The notes beneath the pieces are model-generated. The model searched no databases. It was not told where the DNA came from and saw only the letters and a program-made list of their open reading frames with translations. Below, piece by piece: positions 53,381 through 61,844 of a stretch of 64,000 nt of DNA. The stretch lies in contig NZ_FNON01000012.1 in the NCBI RefSeq assembly GCF_900107045.1, forward strand, positions 124,001-188,000, given 5' to 3'. This DNA is from Amycolatopsis xylanica. Its GTDB lineage: Bacteria; Actinomycetota; Actinomycetes; Mycobacteriales; Pseudonocardiaceae. A program made the position numbers and the translations under genes. The stretch's first letter is position 1. Every line of letters begins with the position of its first letter.

Positions 53381-55100
53381 TGCTGTCGGTCAGCTCCCTA
53401 CGGACCAGATCGGCGAACCGCTCGTTGCGCACTGCCTCCCCGAGCGGCACTCCGGCGGCCCGCTCGGCGTCGATGGCCCGCTGGATCACCGGTAGCAGTT
53501 CGCGGACGACCAGCTTTTCCGCAGCCTCCGCGTTCCAGATTATCTTTAGAATTCGGTCGCACTCTTTCTGTGCCACTTTGTTGTTCGGCGGCAGTTTCAC
53601 CGAACCGACCAGTTTCTGCCGGATCATCGCCATTAGATGATATTGGGTGGGTCGATAGCCACGATTGATGCGCTGGTTTCGGATCATCCATTCCAATCGG
53701 TACCAGGTCGCCGCAGCTGTGTAGTATAGGATCGGCGGCTGGCCGGTGACGAACAGCTCAGTGCCGCGCGCCTTGATCAGCTCCTGGTAGTGGCCTACGC
53801 GAGACGGCTCGTTCAGGAACATCGCCAGGTACGCGCGGCTGAGTTGGGCACGGCTTATGACGCGGGTCTTCTCCACATCCTTCCGTTCGCTGTACTGCTT
53901 CGCGCGACGTTCATAGAACAGCTGGTGTGGCTTGTCCCAGCCGAGCGTGAAGAAGTCCTCCAGCTCCTTGTGGAAGTCCTCCCGTGCGGCCAAGTCCTCG
54001 TCGCTGACGGGGGTCTGTTGGTTGGTTGCCGCCACAATACCCTGGATCACGTCCTCGTCCATCGAGTGAACGATGTGGACGCTGACGAAAACCTGGTTGG
54101 TAAGCTGATCGCGTTCGTGGAACAACACATGACAAGTTTGGCAGCCATTCACGATCTGAAAATCGTCCAACACGAAATCATCACCAACTCGGTCCAGTTT
54201 TCGGGTCACGATGGTAATGCCGTTGTTCATCACAGCGAACCGCTGCCGCTTGACCGAATCTCGCAGGGTGTCTCGAATACCGCTGTTGACCCTGTTGTAG
54301 CCCTGAAAAGCACGCACGTTGCTCTCAAACAGGTTCTCGCGCAGCTTTCCCGAGCCGTCCTCCAATATCGTGCGGACCAGCTCCGGTGCGGCGATCAGTC
54401 CCACAAAAGACTGTTCAACACCGGGGGCCGCCGGCACCGCGAACTGTTTCGGCACCGGCAGGGTGACTCGGATGGTGCTAGTCGCCTGTTGGTACAGCGT
54501 GCGCAGCTCCCGCCAGTTCACGCAGCGCACGTCGGTCGTATCGAATCGGTTGATCTTGTCCAGGTGCTTCTCGGCCGACCGCGCCTTGCGGTTGACCATA
54601 TCCGAGATCTGATCACCGGTAGTCACATAGTGGACGTGCAGTTGCGGTAGTTGGCCGGCCAGCCGGGCCGAGTTCTCGAACACGATGTCCAGGCAGTCGC
54701 GCAGGCTGGTCACGTCGGCTGATATGTCGTACGGGACCACGCCAGACCCACATAAGTGACCAAGATTGTCCGCAAGATCCGAAATCACTTTGGTCTCGAA
54801 CTTACTGCTGGTCTTGGCCTGGATGATCACAAACTGCACCTGAGGCCGCCTGCGGTTCATCGCCGTCCGCACGTCCATCGGGTCCCGGTACAGGTCTCCG
54901 TCGATCAGGACCGCGTACGCATCGATGCCGAGATCGTTGCCACCGCCGATACGATACTCGTCCGGATTGAAGGAATCGTTGTAGTACGAACTGAGCACGC
55001 AGTAGGTGGCGAATGCCTCGAACGCCTCGAATTCCGATAGTTCGGTCAGGTCGTGGTCGGCCTGGAAGCCCTTGACCAGGCTCTCAATCACCTTCTCCAC
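53370..55100 (-). CDS. AIPR family protein (abortive infection/phage resistance), nuclease candidate
   Basis: A 576-residue protein. The N-terminus (residues 1-110) looks like a Mrr/PD-(D/E)xK nuclease core: acidic helix LSEFEAFEAFATYCVLSSYY, GGGNDLGIDAYAVL (Asp60) and VQFVIIQAKTSSKFE (Gln94-Ala-Lys96). The rest is the AIPR domain, with NNGITIVTRKL, DDFQIVNGCQTCHVLFHERD and IVAATNQQTPVSDEDL as hallmarks. AIPR members are phage-resistance effectors or parts of restriction-like systems. GTG start 26 nt after the ATPase gene, with AAGGAG. Third gene of the wHTH-ATPase-AIPR operon; lower in G/C than core genes. Confidence 0.9.
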   Translation of the reverse strand: MEKVIESLVKGFQADHDLTELSEFEAFEAFATYCVLSSYYNDSFNPDEYRIGGGNDLGIDAYAVLIDGDLYRDPMDVRTAMNRRRPQVQFVIIQAKTSSKFETKVISDLADNLGHLCGSGVVPYDISADVTSLRDCLDIVFENSARLAGQLPQLHVHYVTTGDQISDMVNRKARSAEKHLDKINRFDTTDVRCVNWRELRTLYQQATSTIRVTLPVPKQFAVPAAPGVEQSFVGLIAAPELVRTILEDGSGKLRENLFESNVRAFQGYNRVNSGIRDTLRDSVKRQRFAVMNNGITIVTRKLDRVGDDFVLDDFQIVNGCQTCHVLFHERDQLTNQVFVSVHIVHSMDEDVIQGIVAATNQQTPVSDEDLAAREDFHKELEDFFTLGWDKPHQLFYERRAKQYSERKDVEKTRVISRAQLSRAYLAMFLNEPSRVGHYQELIKARGTELFVTGQPPILYYTAAATWYRLEWMIRNQRINRGYRPTQYHLMAMIRQKLVGSVKLPPNNKVAQKECDRILKIIWNAEAAEKLVVRELLPVIQRAIDAERAAGVPLGEAVRNERFADLVRRELTDSTGR

Positions 55101-55125
55101 GGCTGGTTCACTCCTTGCACGGGCA

Positions 55126-58100
55126 TCAGCTCTGCCGAGCGCGGGCGACGACTTCTTCGACGGTCAGCGGGCTCGACGGGTGGTAGCTCAGGCAGATCGG
55201 GGTGCGGATCTTCTGGAACGCCAAACTCTCGGCGACGGCGTAGAACTGGCCGGCGCCCAAGCGGGAGATGTCCGGCACCGAACTGGATTTCGCGGCTGCC
55301 ATTTCCTTGGCCGCCGCGATCTGCGGCGGACTGTTGAGGAAACCGAAGAACTGAGTGGCGGCGTTGCCGGAAATCCGGTTGTGGATACCGCGCGGCGCCT
55401 GCGTGGCGAACACCAGGCCGAGCCCGTACTTGCGGGCCTGCGAGGCCAACGCGAGGGTGCTGTACGTGCTTGCGGTCAGTGAACCGGACGGGGCGATGGT
55501 CTGCGCCTCGTCCATGACCAGCAGGCCGCCAAGTGGCCGGTCACCGGCGGGATGCCGCTTAATCCAGGCGAACAGGGCCATCTGGAGTTGGTTGACGAAA
55601 CTCTGCCGTTGTTCCTCGGCGGGCAGGCCGATCAGGCTGATCACCGAGATTCGGGCACGTTTCCCGGCTGATGGGGTGAGCAGTACGCCGGGCTCCACCG
55701 GCTCACCAACGCCGCCGAACAACGGATCGTTGATCATGGCCGCGCGCAAGGTCTGCGCCATGTCCGCAGCCATTTCGGCCGCTTTGGCCAGGGGCGTGAC
55801 GTCATCGGGCAGGTCACCGAGCAGATCCAGGAAATGGCTGAGCCCGCCGCCGGTGCTGTGCACGAAGTACTGCAACGCCTGATTAAGCACCGCGCGTGAC
55901 CGCTCGGCCTTCGCGGTTGGGCCGTCGGCGCGGGCACGTGGCGCCAGCGCTGCGACGGCCGTCTCAATGGCCTGGCGGAACTCGTCCGGGTCGTCGGCGA
56001 CCGCAGCGAAGTCGGGCAGTGGGCGGAACGTCAACGGCCGGCCGGTTTCCCTGCGGGGCGTCCAGACCACGACGTCGGTATTGCGCAGGTAGTCCTCGGC
56101 GTGGGCCGCGTCCTCGGGTCTCCAGGCGTCCGGTGGCCGCGGCCATGCGTCGCCGAGTCTGGCCAGGTCATTGTTGGGGTCGAGCACGATGGCGGATACG
56201 CCGCGCAGCGCACATTCCTCGACCAGTCGGCGGATCAACACCGTTTTGCCCGACCCGGACCCTGCGAAGATCGCCGTGTGCTTCCGTAATGATTCCAACG
56301 CGATCGTCACCGCCGCGCCGGTGTCCATCCGATCGCCTAGGTGCAGCGTCAGCGGGTCCATGGTCACAGGGTCTGCCGTCGCCAGATCCGGTGTATTCGT
56401 GGCTGACTTGGTCGTATCCAGGTCGGCCATCGGCCGGGACAGGCCGGAGGGTTGCGGCGCTGGAGTCGGCCCGGGTTCGGGGTGTGACGGCTCGGCGTCC
56501 TCAGGTGGGTCGCCGAACACCGCGCGCAGCAACGCGGTGTGGCTGGCCGGACGGCGGCTGAGCAACCACGCGTTGAACTGGGCCGGCGGCTGGGTCGCGG
56601 CCAGTCGCTCCACCGCCGCGAACGTCCGGAGGTCGGTCTCCAGAGTCTCTCTCGTCAGCCGGATCACGACCCCGCCCGCCGCCTCGAATTCCTGGACCTT
56701 CTCTCGGGTCTTGCGGCCGTTCGACCAATCGCCAGTGCGCAGCAGGTAGACCTTGCGTTTCGGAGCGGCCGGGTCCAGCCCGGTGGTATTCAGGACTCGG
56801 TCGATCCGGTTGATCACCGCTCTCCCGTCTGTCCACCCGATCGCCCGGAACGACCAATAGATCTTGTCCTCGGTGCCCTCGTCCACGATCTGTCGCAGTT
56901 CGGCATGCAGCGCCGGATTGCCCGCGGCCATCGTTTCCGTTGGTATCTCGTACTCGCGAAATTCTTCGCCCTGTTCAGCGACCCACCGATTCAAAGCGGG
57001 GGACAGGAGGTCAGGTATGCGCTGATCCTCCTGGTACGGGTCGAGCGCCTTGGCGACCTCTGCGATCACGCTGGCATCCTCGGCCAGAGCAGCCAAGCTC
57101 CGGTCAATCTCGGTGAGCGTGCCGCGATCGACCGGCACCAGCGCGGGCCCCGGTCGTGGCGCGGGTGCGTCGGCGTTGCTCACCTCTGCGAGGCTGGTCA
57201 ACTCGATGACCTCGTTCGCGTTCAGGCACGCCTGGATGTGGGCGTCGACCCTGAGAATGAGGCCACGCGCAGTGAACCGGACCGCGTCGGCGAACGCCTG
57301 TGGTCGTACCGGCCAACTCGGATAGGGCGGGGTGAAGCCGACCTCTTCGAATTTGAGCGCGAATCGTTTTTCGATGAGTGTCTGCCCTATCGCCGCAGTC
57401 GGGATGGTGTCCAGCTGCTCGGCACGACGGAACCGTTGCCCGACGGAGCTCGGCGAATAGTCCCTGATGTCCTGCCAGACCGAATCCATGCAGGCGACCA
57501 GAACCAATGACCGACGGGTGGCTTCGCGTAGCTCCATCAGCCCACTGCCGACATCCTCGAACAGCCGCTGCCTGGGCAACCCCATCGAGTCAGGCACGAC
57601 CTCGGATGTGGCGCTGTCGGTTCCTCGCTCCGACTGTTTGATCAGCGTGTCGATTTGGTCCAGTGCGATCACGCTTGGCCCGGTGAGCGCGATCAGCTTG
57701 AACAGTTCGCTGACCGTTTCGTGCGGTTTTCGAGGGTCGGCGCGAAGGCCCCATTCGGCCCGTTCGCCGACCGCTGACTCGCTCTCCGAGGACAGGTAGG
57801 CAACGCCGACATCCCTCGTCTTCGGCGAATTGCTGGCCAGAGTCAAGGCTCGAAGGGTCTGGCCGCATTCGAACGCGAGCCGTCGATCAATCCGGTCCAG
57901 CGCCTCGATCAGGTCATCAAGCCCGGACCGGGTCAGTTTGTCCAGTCCCACGAGTTGTCGGTGTATGGGGTCTGGGAGATTGAGTTTCCGGGACAGTCGC
58001 GTTCGCAGGATGGCGCCCTGCTCGAGGCCGTCCTTACCGAGTTGGAACAGGCCGTCGAGCACATCGTGCACGACCTTCTGCCAGAAGGACCGTTCGTGCC

Positions 58101-58383
58101 GTAGGTCAAGCGCGAAGAAATAGCCGCCCGCCGCACTGACCCGCGACCGTACGGTAGCGACGAGGTGGGTCTTGCCCGAACCAGGCCGGCCTGTGACAAC
58201 CACGCCGATCGGACTGTCCGTTTCGTTGGCATCGGCGGTGGCGAAGCCGGCCATGACCGTCTGTAATGCCCGATCGTTGAGACCGTCGATGTGCGCCTCG
58301 GGCACCTTCCACACGCTTTCCCTGACAGGCGCCCAGTTGATCTTGACGAGCTCGGTCAGTGCGTCGTGTTCGATCTCCTTCAT
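55126..58383 (-). CDS. dual ATPase: N-terminal AAA/STAND-like plus C-terminal HerA-like
   Basis: A 1085-residue protein with two P-loop modules. Module 1: Walker A GRPGSGKTH (65-73), Walker B SVIALDQIDTL (about 237-245), sensor-like VLVACMDSVW and FRRAEQLDTIP, as in ORC/STAND-type AAA proteins. Residues 420-620 are an uncharacterised alpha-beta region (YWSFRAIGWTDGRAVINRI). A Pro/Ser-rich linker (630-660) leads to module 2: HerA/VirB4-like with GSGSGKTVLIRRLVEE (708-723), Walker B LLVMDEAQTIAP (955-966) and ATQAPRGIHNRISGNAATQFFG. HerA-like enzymes form hexameric DNA translocases. ATGA overlap with the wHTH gene upstream; AIPR nuclease downstream. Confidence 0.9.
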   Translation of the reverse strand: MKEIEHDALTELVKINWAPVRESVWKVPEAHIDGLNDRALQTVMAGFATADANETDSPIGVVVTGRPGSGKTHLVATVRSRVSAAGGYFFALDLRHERSFWQKVVHDVLDGLFQLGKDGLEQGAILRTRLSRKLNLPDPIHRQLVGLDKLTRSGLDDLIEALDRIDRRLAFECGQTLRALTLASNSPKTRDVGVAYLSSESESAVGERAEWGLRADPRKPHETVSELFKLIALTGPSVIALDQIDTLIKQSERGTDSATSEVVPDSMGLPRQRLFEDVGSGLMELREATRRSLVLVACMDSVWQDIRDYSPSSVGQRFRRAEQLDTIPTAAIGQTLIEKRFALKFEEVGFTPPYPSWPVRPQAFADAVRFTARGLILRVDAHIQACLNANEVIELTSLAEVSNADAPAPRPGPALVPVDRGTLTEIDRSLAALAEDASVIAEVAKALDPYQEDQRIPDLLSPALNRWVAEQGEEFREYEIPTETMAAGNPALHAELRQIVDEGTEDKIYWSFRAIGWTDGRAVINRIDRVLNTTGLDPAAPKRKVYLLRTGDWSNGRKTREKVQEFEAAGGVVIRLTRETLETDLRTFAAVERLAATQPPAQFNAWLLSRRPASHTALLRAVFGDPPEDAEPSHPEPGPTPAPQPSGLSRPMADLDTTKSATNTPDLATADPVTMDPLTLHLGDRMDTGAAVTIALESLRKHTAIFAGSGSGKTVLIRRLVEECALRGVSAIVLDPNNDLARLGDAWPRPPDAWRPEDAAHAEDYLRNTDVVVWTPRRETGRPLTFRPLPDFAAVADDPDEFRQAIETAVAALAPRARADGPTAKAERSRAVLNQALQYFVHSTGGGLSHFLDLLGDLPDDVTPLAKAAEMAADMAQTLRAAMINDPLFGGVGEPVEPGVLLTPSAGKRARISVISLIGLPAEEQRQSFVNQLQMALFAWIKRHPAGDRPLGGLLVMDEAQTIAPSGSLTASTYSTLALASQARKYGLGLVFATQAPRGIHNRISGNAATQFFGFLNSPPQIAAAKEMAAAKSSSVPDISRLGAGQFYAVAESLAFQKIRTPICLSYHPSSPLTVEEVVARARQS

Positions 58384-59018
58384 GACTGTTCGATCGATAG
58401 GAGATGCACGTCCTCGCCGCCGGTGCGCAGCGCGGCTGCCCGGTCCTCCGCGGTGAGTGTTTTCTGGTTGAACTCGGGATTGAGCCGCACTTTCGGCTCG
58501 AGGGCCAGCTGAAGAAGTGTGGCATCAAGGTCAGAACGCGGCACGTCGGCGAAGGCGGGCCGTAGCCGGGCCAGACTGACCCAGGCGCCGGGGGTGGTAG
58601 CCAGTTCGGCGTATGCGGTGCGGATTCGATCTGCGAGGTCAACGGCTGGGGCCGTCGGCTTGTCGTCCAGGACGAAGATGTCCGCGACGCGCAGGTCGGA
58701 TCGCATCAAGAAAGCGGCAAACCGCCGGGTCAGCGCATATTGCAGCCGGGTTGCTTTGGGCGCGCCCTGCGGGGTGATGCTTCCCAGTTCGTCCCCACAG
58801 CGCCGCCAACCCGCGTCGGTCAGTTCGTGCATCCACGCCCGGTATCGGCCGACCTGCCACGCCTTGATGTAACCCAACTCGACCAGGTGTTCCCGCACAC
58901 CTTTCTCGATCTTGATACCCATTTCACTGGTGAGGTCGGCGTTGGACGCGTCCCGGATCATGGCCATCAGCGCGAGTAACGCGGATCGTTCCGGCAGGGT
59001 CAGGTCCGAGTCCGCCAT
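58380..59018 (-). CDS. tandem winged-helix protein, first gene of the defence operon
   Basis: A 212-residue protein. The N-terminal 85 residues read as a MarR-like winged helix (LPERSALLALMAMIRD, ADLTSEMGIKIEKGVREHLVELGYIKAWQVG, LTDAGWRRC). The C-terminus holds a second winged-helix-like unit (GAWVSLARLRPAFADVPRSDLDATLLQLALEPKVRLNPEFNQ). Could be a DNA-binding adaptor or a regulator for the ATPase. The ATG at 59018 was taken since TACGTT lies 7 nt upstream (leaderless-type) and the longer frame reaches into the divergent promoter. Overlaps the ATPase gene by 4 bp. Confidence 0.8.
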   Translation of the reverse strand: MADSDLTLPERSALLALMAMIRDASNADLTSEMGIKIEKGVREHLVELGYIKAWQVGRYRAWMHELTDAGWRRCGDELGSITPQGAPKATRLQYALTRRFAAFLMRSDLRVADIFVLDDKPTAPAVDLADRIRTAYAELATTPGAWVSLARLRPAFADVPRSDLDATLLQLALEPKVRLNPEFNQKTLTAEDRAAALRTGGEDVHLLSIEQS

Positions 59019-59257
59019 GGGTCCGAACGTACCTGGATACCGGCATGACGGGGAGAGTCGTCGCCGGAATGACGCAATGACCCCCATGGCTAGTGACCGG
59101 CGGCTAGCACGCCGATTCTGCCGAGTTCGACGACGAGCCATACGCCACCCTCACGGCGCACCTCCGGGCTCGCTGACTCACGGGCTCGCCGGAGCGATCA
59201 ACGATCACGCCAAACCGGTGACGGTGCAGGTCATCCCCAGGGCGGTAGTCTCACTGC

Positions 59258-59842
59258 GTGCCTAGCGACACCAGTGCCGCCAATGACAACGGCGCAGAAC
59301 GCGCCTCCGCCACCGAGGCGCGTGGCGATCAACCAGCGTCACGACAGCACAACATCCACATCGGCGGGGACGTCCGCGGCGGCAACATCATCGTTGGCGG
59401 CAACAACAACATCGTCGTAGAGATTGCCATGTTCGTTGGGGTCGCCCTGGGCTCCGGGATCATCGGCAACGCCGCCTACGACACGCTCAAGCTGAGCGTG
59501 AAGAAGCTGGTCCGCCGCTCCCAGAACGGCACTCCCCATCTCGGACACGAACGGGAGCTTCTCGCGCGCGCAGCTGTCCAAAAGCGATGCGCCGAGGTCG
59601 ATTTCCCAGCTCCCGATCTCGACGCACCGTGTGACGTTCAATGGGACACGGGGCCTACCGGCTACACCTATCGCCTGACATTCCGCCACGTTGTTGCAAA
59701 AGTCTTGATCCCGAAAGGCCCTCTCGAAGGACAGGACCTCGAGGTCACTCTCCAGTCCCACGCCGACAGCTACGACCTCGCACAAGCGCGACTGGAAGTT
59801 GAACAAGCTCGGCGTCGTCGCCAGGGCCGCTCCAAGACCTGA
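59258..59842 (+). CDS. GG-repeat membrane protein, divergent from defence operon
   Basis: A 194-residue protein of unknown family. Residues 33-52 (IHIGGDVRGGNIIVGGNNN) are a short Gly/Asn repeat of the kind seen in beta-solenoid-like tags of bacterial conflict proteins. A membrane helix follows (VVEIAMFVGVALGSGIIG, 53-70), then a basic linker and an alpha-beta domain (CDVQWDTGPTGYTYRLTFRHVVAKVLIPK) with a helical basic end. GTG start with TAGTCT 6 nt before it (leaderless-type). Shares a 239-bp divergent promoter region with the wHTH-ATPase-AIPR operon. Confidence 0.72.
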   Translation: MPSDTSAANDNGAERASATEARGDQPASRQHNIHIGGDVRGGNIIVGGNNNIVVEIAMFVGVALGSGIIGNAAYDTLKLSVKKLVRRSQNGTPHLGHERELLARAAVQKRCAEVDFPAPDLDAPCDVQWDTGPTGYTYRLTFRHVVAKVLIPKGPLEGQDLEVTLQSHADSYDLAQARLEVEQARRRRQGRSKT

Positions 59843-60000
59843 CCGCTATCGCCAGCGGGGCCGAGCCGACGGCGAATCCGGGACGGCCGACTTGCTGGCT
59901 CGTTGGACACCCGGCGCACGCTACGACGACGCAGGCGAAGAACTGGAGCGACCGCTGGCAGCCACCCTAATACTTCACCGGTTGCTGTACTGTTCGAGCC

Positions 60001-60342
60001 GTGCTGACGTGTGAAACCCGTGGCGCCGCGCTCGCCAGGCTCGGCCGAGCCCTCGCGGACCCGACCCGCTGCAAGATCCTGGTCGCGCTGCTCGACGGGG
60101 TGAGCTACCCCGGCCAGCTCGCCGAGCAGCTCGGACTGAGCCGTTCGAACGTGTCCAACCACCTGGCCTGCCTGCGCGGCTGCGGACTCGTCGTCGCCAC
60201 CTACGAAGGCCGCCAGGTCCGCTACACCCTCGCCGACGCCCACCTCGCCCGCGCGCTGCGCGAACTCGTGCAAGTCGTGCTCGCGGTCGACACCGATGAG
60301 CCGTGCGTCGACGACGCGCCCGTCACCAGGACGATCCGGTGA
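60001..60342 (+). CDS. cmtR: ArsR/SmtB family cadmium/lead-responsive repressor CmtR
   Basis: A 113-residue repressor. The winged helix spans LARLGRALADPTRCKILVALLDG to VSNHLACLRGCGLVVATYEGRQVRYTL. Cys57, Cys61 (HLACLRGCG) and Cys102 (DEPCVDD) match the Cd/Pb ligands of mycobacterial CmtR in position. It leaves DNA when metal binds. TACTGT lies 7 nt before the GTG. It overlaps the CDF transporter by GTGA, so metal induces both. Confidence 0.93.
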   Translation: MLTCETRGAALARLGRALADPTRCKILVALLDGVSYPGQLAEQLGLSRSNVSNHLACLRGCGLVVATYEGRQVRYTLADAHLARALRELVQVVLAVDTDEPCVDDAPVTRTIR

Positions 60343-61007
60343 GCGAGCCCGTCGAACTCCCGCTCGCCAGGTGCGCCGACGGCTGCTGCCCAGCGCCCGC
60401 ACCCTCCGCGAGCCCGGAACGGCGCGCGGCGCTCGCCCGCCGGGTACGGCTGTTCGTCGCGGCGACCATCACCTACAACATCATCGAAGCGATCGTCGCG
60501 CTCTCCGCGGGCACGATCGCCTCCTCCCCCGCCCTGATCGGCTTCGGCCTGGACTCGGTCATCGAAGTCGCCTCCGCGACCGCCGTCGCCTGGCAATTCT
60601 CCGGCAAAGACCTCGAAGCCCGCGAACGGACCGCGCTCAAAGTCATCGCGCTGTCGTTCTTCGCACTGGCCGCGTACGTCACCGTCGAATCCGCGCGCAC
60701 GTTGTTCGGCGCCGACCCCGCCGAGCACTCGACCGTCGGGATCGCGCTCGCGGCGGTTTCCCTTGTCGTGATGCCGTTCCTGTCCTACGCCCAGCGCCGC
60801 GCCGGCCGTGAACTCGGCTCGGCCAGCGCGGTCGCCGACTCCAAGCAGACCCTGCTCTGCACCTACCTGTCCGGAGTCCTGCTCGTCGGACTGCTGCTCA
60901 ACAGCCTCTTCGGCTGGTACTGGGCCGACCCGCTCGTCGCACTCGTCATCGCCGCCGTCGCCGTCAAGGAAGGCCGTGAAGCATGGCGCGGCGACCACTG
61001 CTGCTGA
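60339..61007 (+). CDS. CDF-like cation efflux transporter
   Basis: A 222-residue membrane protein with five or six helices. Conserved acidic residues in TYNIIEAIVALSAG, FGLDSVIEVASA and GRELGSASAVADSKQTLLCTYLSG fit cation diffusion facilitators that lack a long cytosolic domain. Cysteines at both ends (RCADGCCP near the start, GDHCC at the end) may collect soft metals. Coupled to cmtR, so it probably exports Cd, Pb or Zn. Confidence 0.87.
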   Translation: MSEPVELPLARCADGCCPAPAPSASPERRAALARRVRLFVAATITYNIIEAIVALSAGTIASSPALIGFGLDSVIEVASATAVAWQFSGKDLEARERTALKVIALSFFALAAYVTVESARTLFGADPAEHSTVGIALAAVSLVVMPFLSYAQRRAGRELGSASAVADSKQTLLCTYLSGVLLVGLLLNSLFGWYWADPLVALVIAAVAVKEGREAWRGDHCC

Positions 61008-61447
61008 ATTCCGTCACAGGCTCGACTTGGTGGGACCTGCTGCTCGGCATCATCGGCGCGCTGCTGGTGACGTGGATCGTCCTGGTCGTAGCGCTCGTGA
61101 TCGTCCGACCGCAGGGCGCCCTCCTGCGGGAAGCGCTCCGAATACTGCCGGACGTACTGAGACTGGTACGCCGCCTCGCCGCCGACAAAGCCCTGCCACG
61201 CAAGGTCCGGATCCAACTCGGCATGCTGCTGGCCTACCTCGCCCTGCCGATCGACCTGATCCCGGACTTCATCCCCGTCCTCGGCTACGCCGACGACGCG
61301 ATCCTCGTCATCGCCGTCCTCCGCAGCGTCATCCGCCACTCCGGACTCGGCGCCGTCCGCTCGCACTGGCCAGGCACCGACGACGGCTTCGCCACGCTGG
61401 CCCGGCTGACCGGCCTGTCTCGCCGTGCGAACAAGCCCGACCAATGA
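60983..61447 (+). CDS. DUF1232 (YkvA-like) membrane protein
   Basis: A 154-residue protein. One N-terminal helix (LLLGIIGALLVTWIVLVVALVIV), then the DUF1232 motif RKVRIQLGMLLAYLALPIDLIPDFIPVLGYADDAILVIAVLR. Function unknown. Overlaps the CDF gene by 25 bp, so it is read in the same metal-resistance operon. Confidence 0.88.
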   Translation: MARRPLLLNSVTGSTWWDLLLGIIGALLVTWIVLVVALVIVRPQGALLREALRILPDVLRLVRRLAADKALPRKVRIQLGMLLAYLALPIDLIPDFIPVLGYADDAILVIAVLRSVIRHSGLGAVRSHWPGTDDGFATLARLTGLSRRANKPDQ

Positions 61448-61474
61448 TCATCAAGCCATTCGCCTTGCATCCGG

Positions 61475-61496
61475 TACCCAGGTACAGGCTTACGGT
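61475..61496 (+). promoter_or_regulatory. MerR-type promoter with long spacer
   Basis: TTGCAT, a spacer (61481-61490, CCGGTACCCA) counted with GGTACAGGCT to reach TACGGT at 61491-61496. The spacing is written as seen: it is 10 nt by coordinates to 61490, so the -35 call is uncertain; the TACGGT box 6 nt before the ATG is the firmer part. Confidence 0.3.
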
Positions 61497-61502
61497 GATG
61501 CC

Positions 61503-61844
61503 ATGAACACAGACGCACAGACTTGGGTCCCGCGCGCATGCACGCTGCCGACGGAGGAGCACCCGCTACGTATGGCGGAGTTCGACGAACTGTTCACCAC
61601 GCTGCGCGGCATTGCCCGCAAAGGATCAACGCGACTGCGCATCGAACTCGAACCAGCGCCGCAGGTAGCCGAGAAAGCCGCGGGCTTGGCCATGCGCGAG
61701 ATCGGCTGCTGTTCCTTCTTCACCTTCACCCTGACAGCCGCGACCGGCGAGCTGCAGCTCGACATCACGGTCCCGGCCACTCAGGCCCCCATACTGGACG
61801 CGCTGCACACTCGTGCCACGACGGCGGCGGGATCACCAACGTGA
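61503..61844 (+). CDS. conserved hypothetical protein linked to MerR
   Basis: A 113-residue protein (MNTDAQTWVPRACTLPTEEH). It has Cys in RACTLP and a CysCys pair in MREIGCCSFFTFTLT, which suggests metal or thiol chemistry. This small family tends to sit beside MerR regulators in actinobacteria, from memory. TACGGT lies 6 nt before the ATG. Overlaps the MerR gene by GTGA. Function unknown. Confidence 0.78.
   Translation: MNTDAQTWVPRACTLPTEEHPLRMAEFDELFTTLRGIARKGSTRLRIELEPAPQVAEKAAGLAMREIGCCSFFTFTLTAATGELQLDITVPATQAPILDALHTRATTAAGSPT

Noticed and set aside
52928-53668. A 246-codon + strand frame over the small membrane gene and AIPR 3' end
   Set aside because: Arg/Ser-rich shadow; the opposite strand has AIPR and the coupled small genes with better codon patterns.
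59990-60008. TGTTCGAGCCGTG near cmtR as a possible attR copy of the tRNA T-arm
   Set aside because: Only GTTCGAG and scattered bases match the tRNA, and it lies in the likely cmtR promoter; chance similarity is enough.
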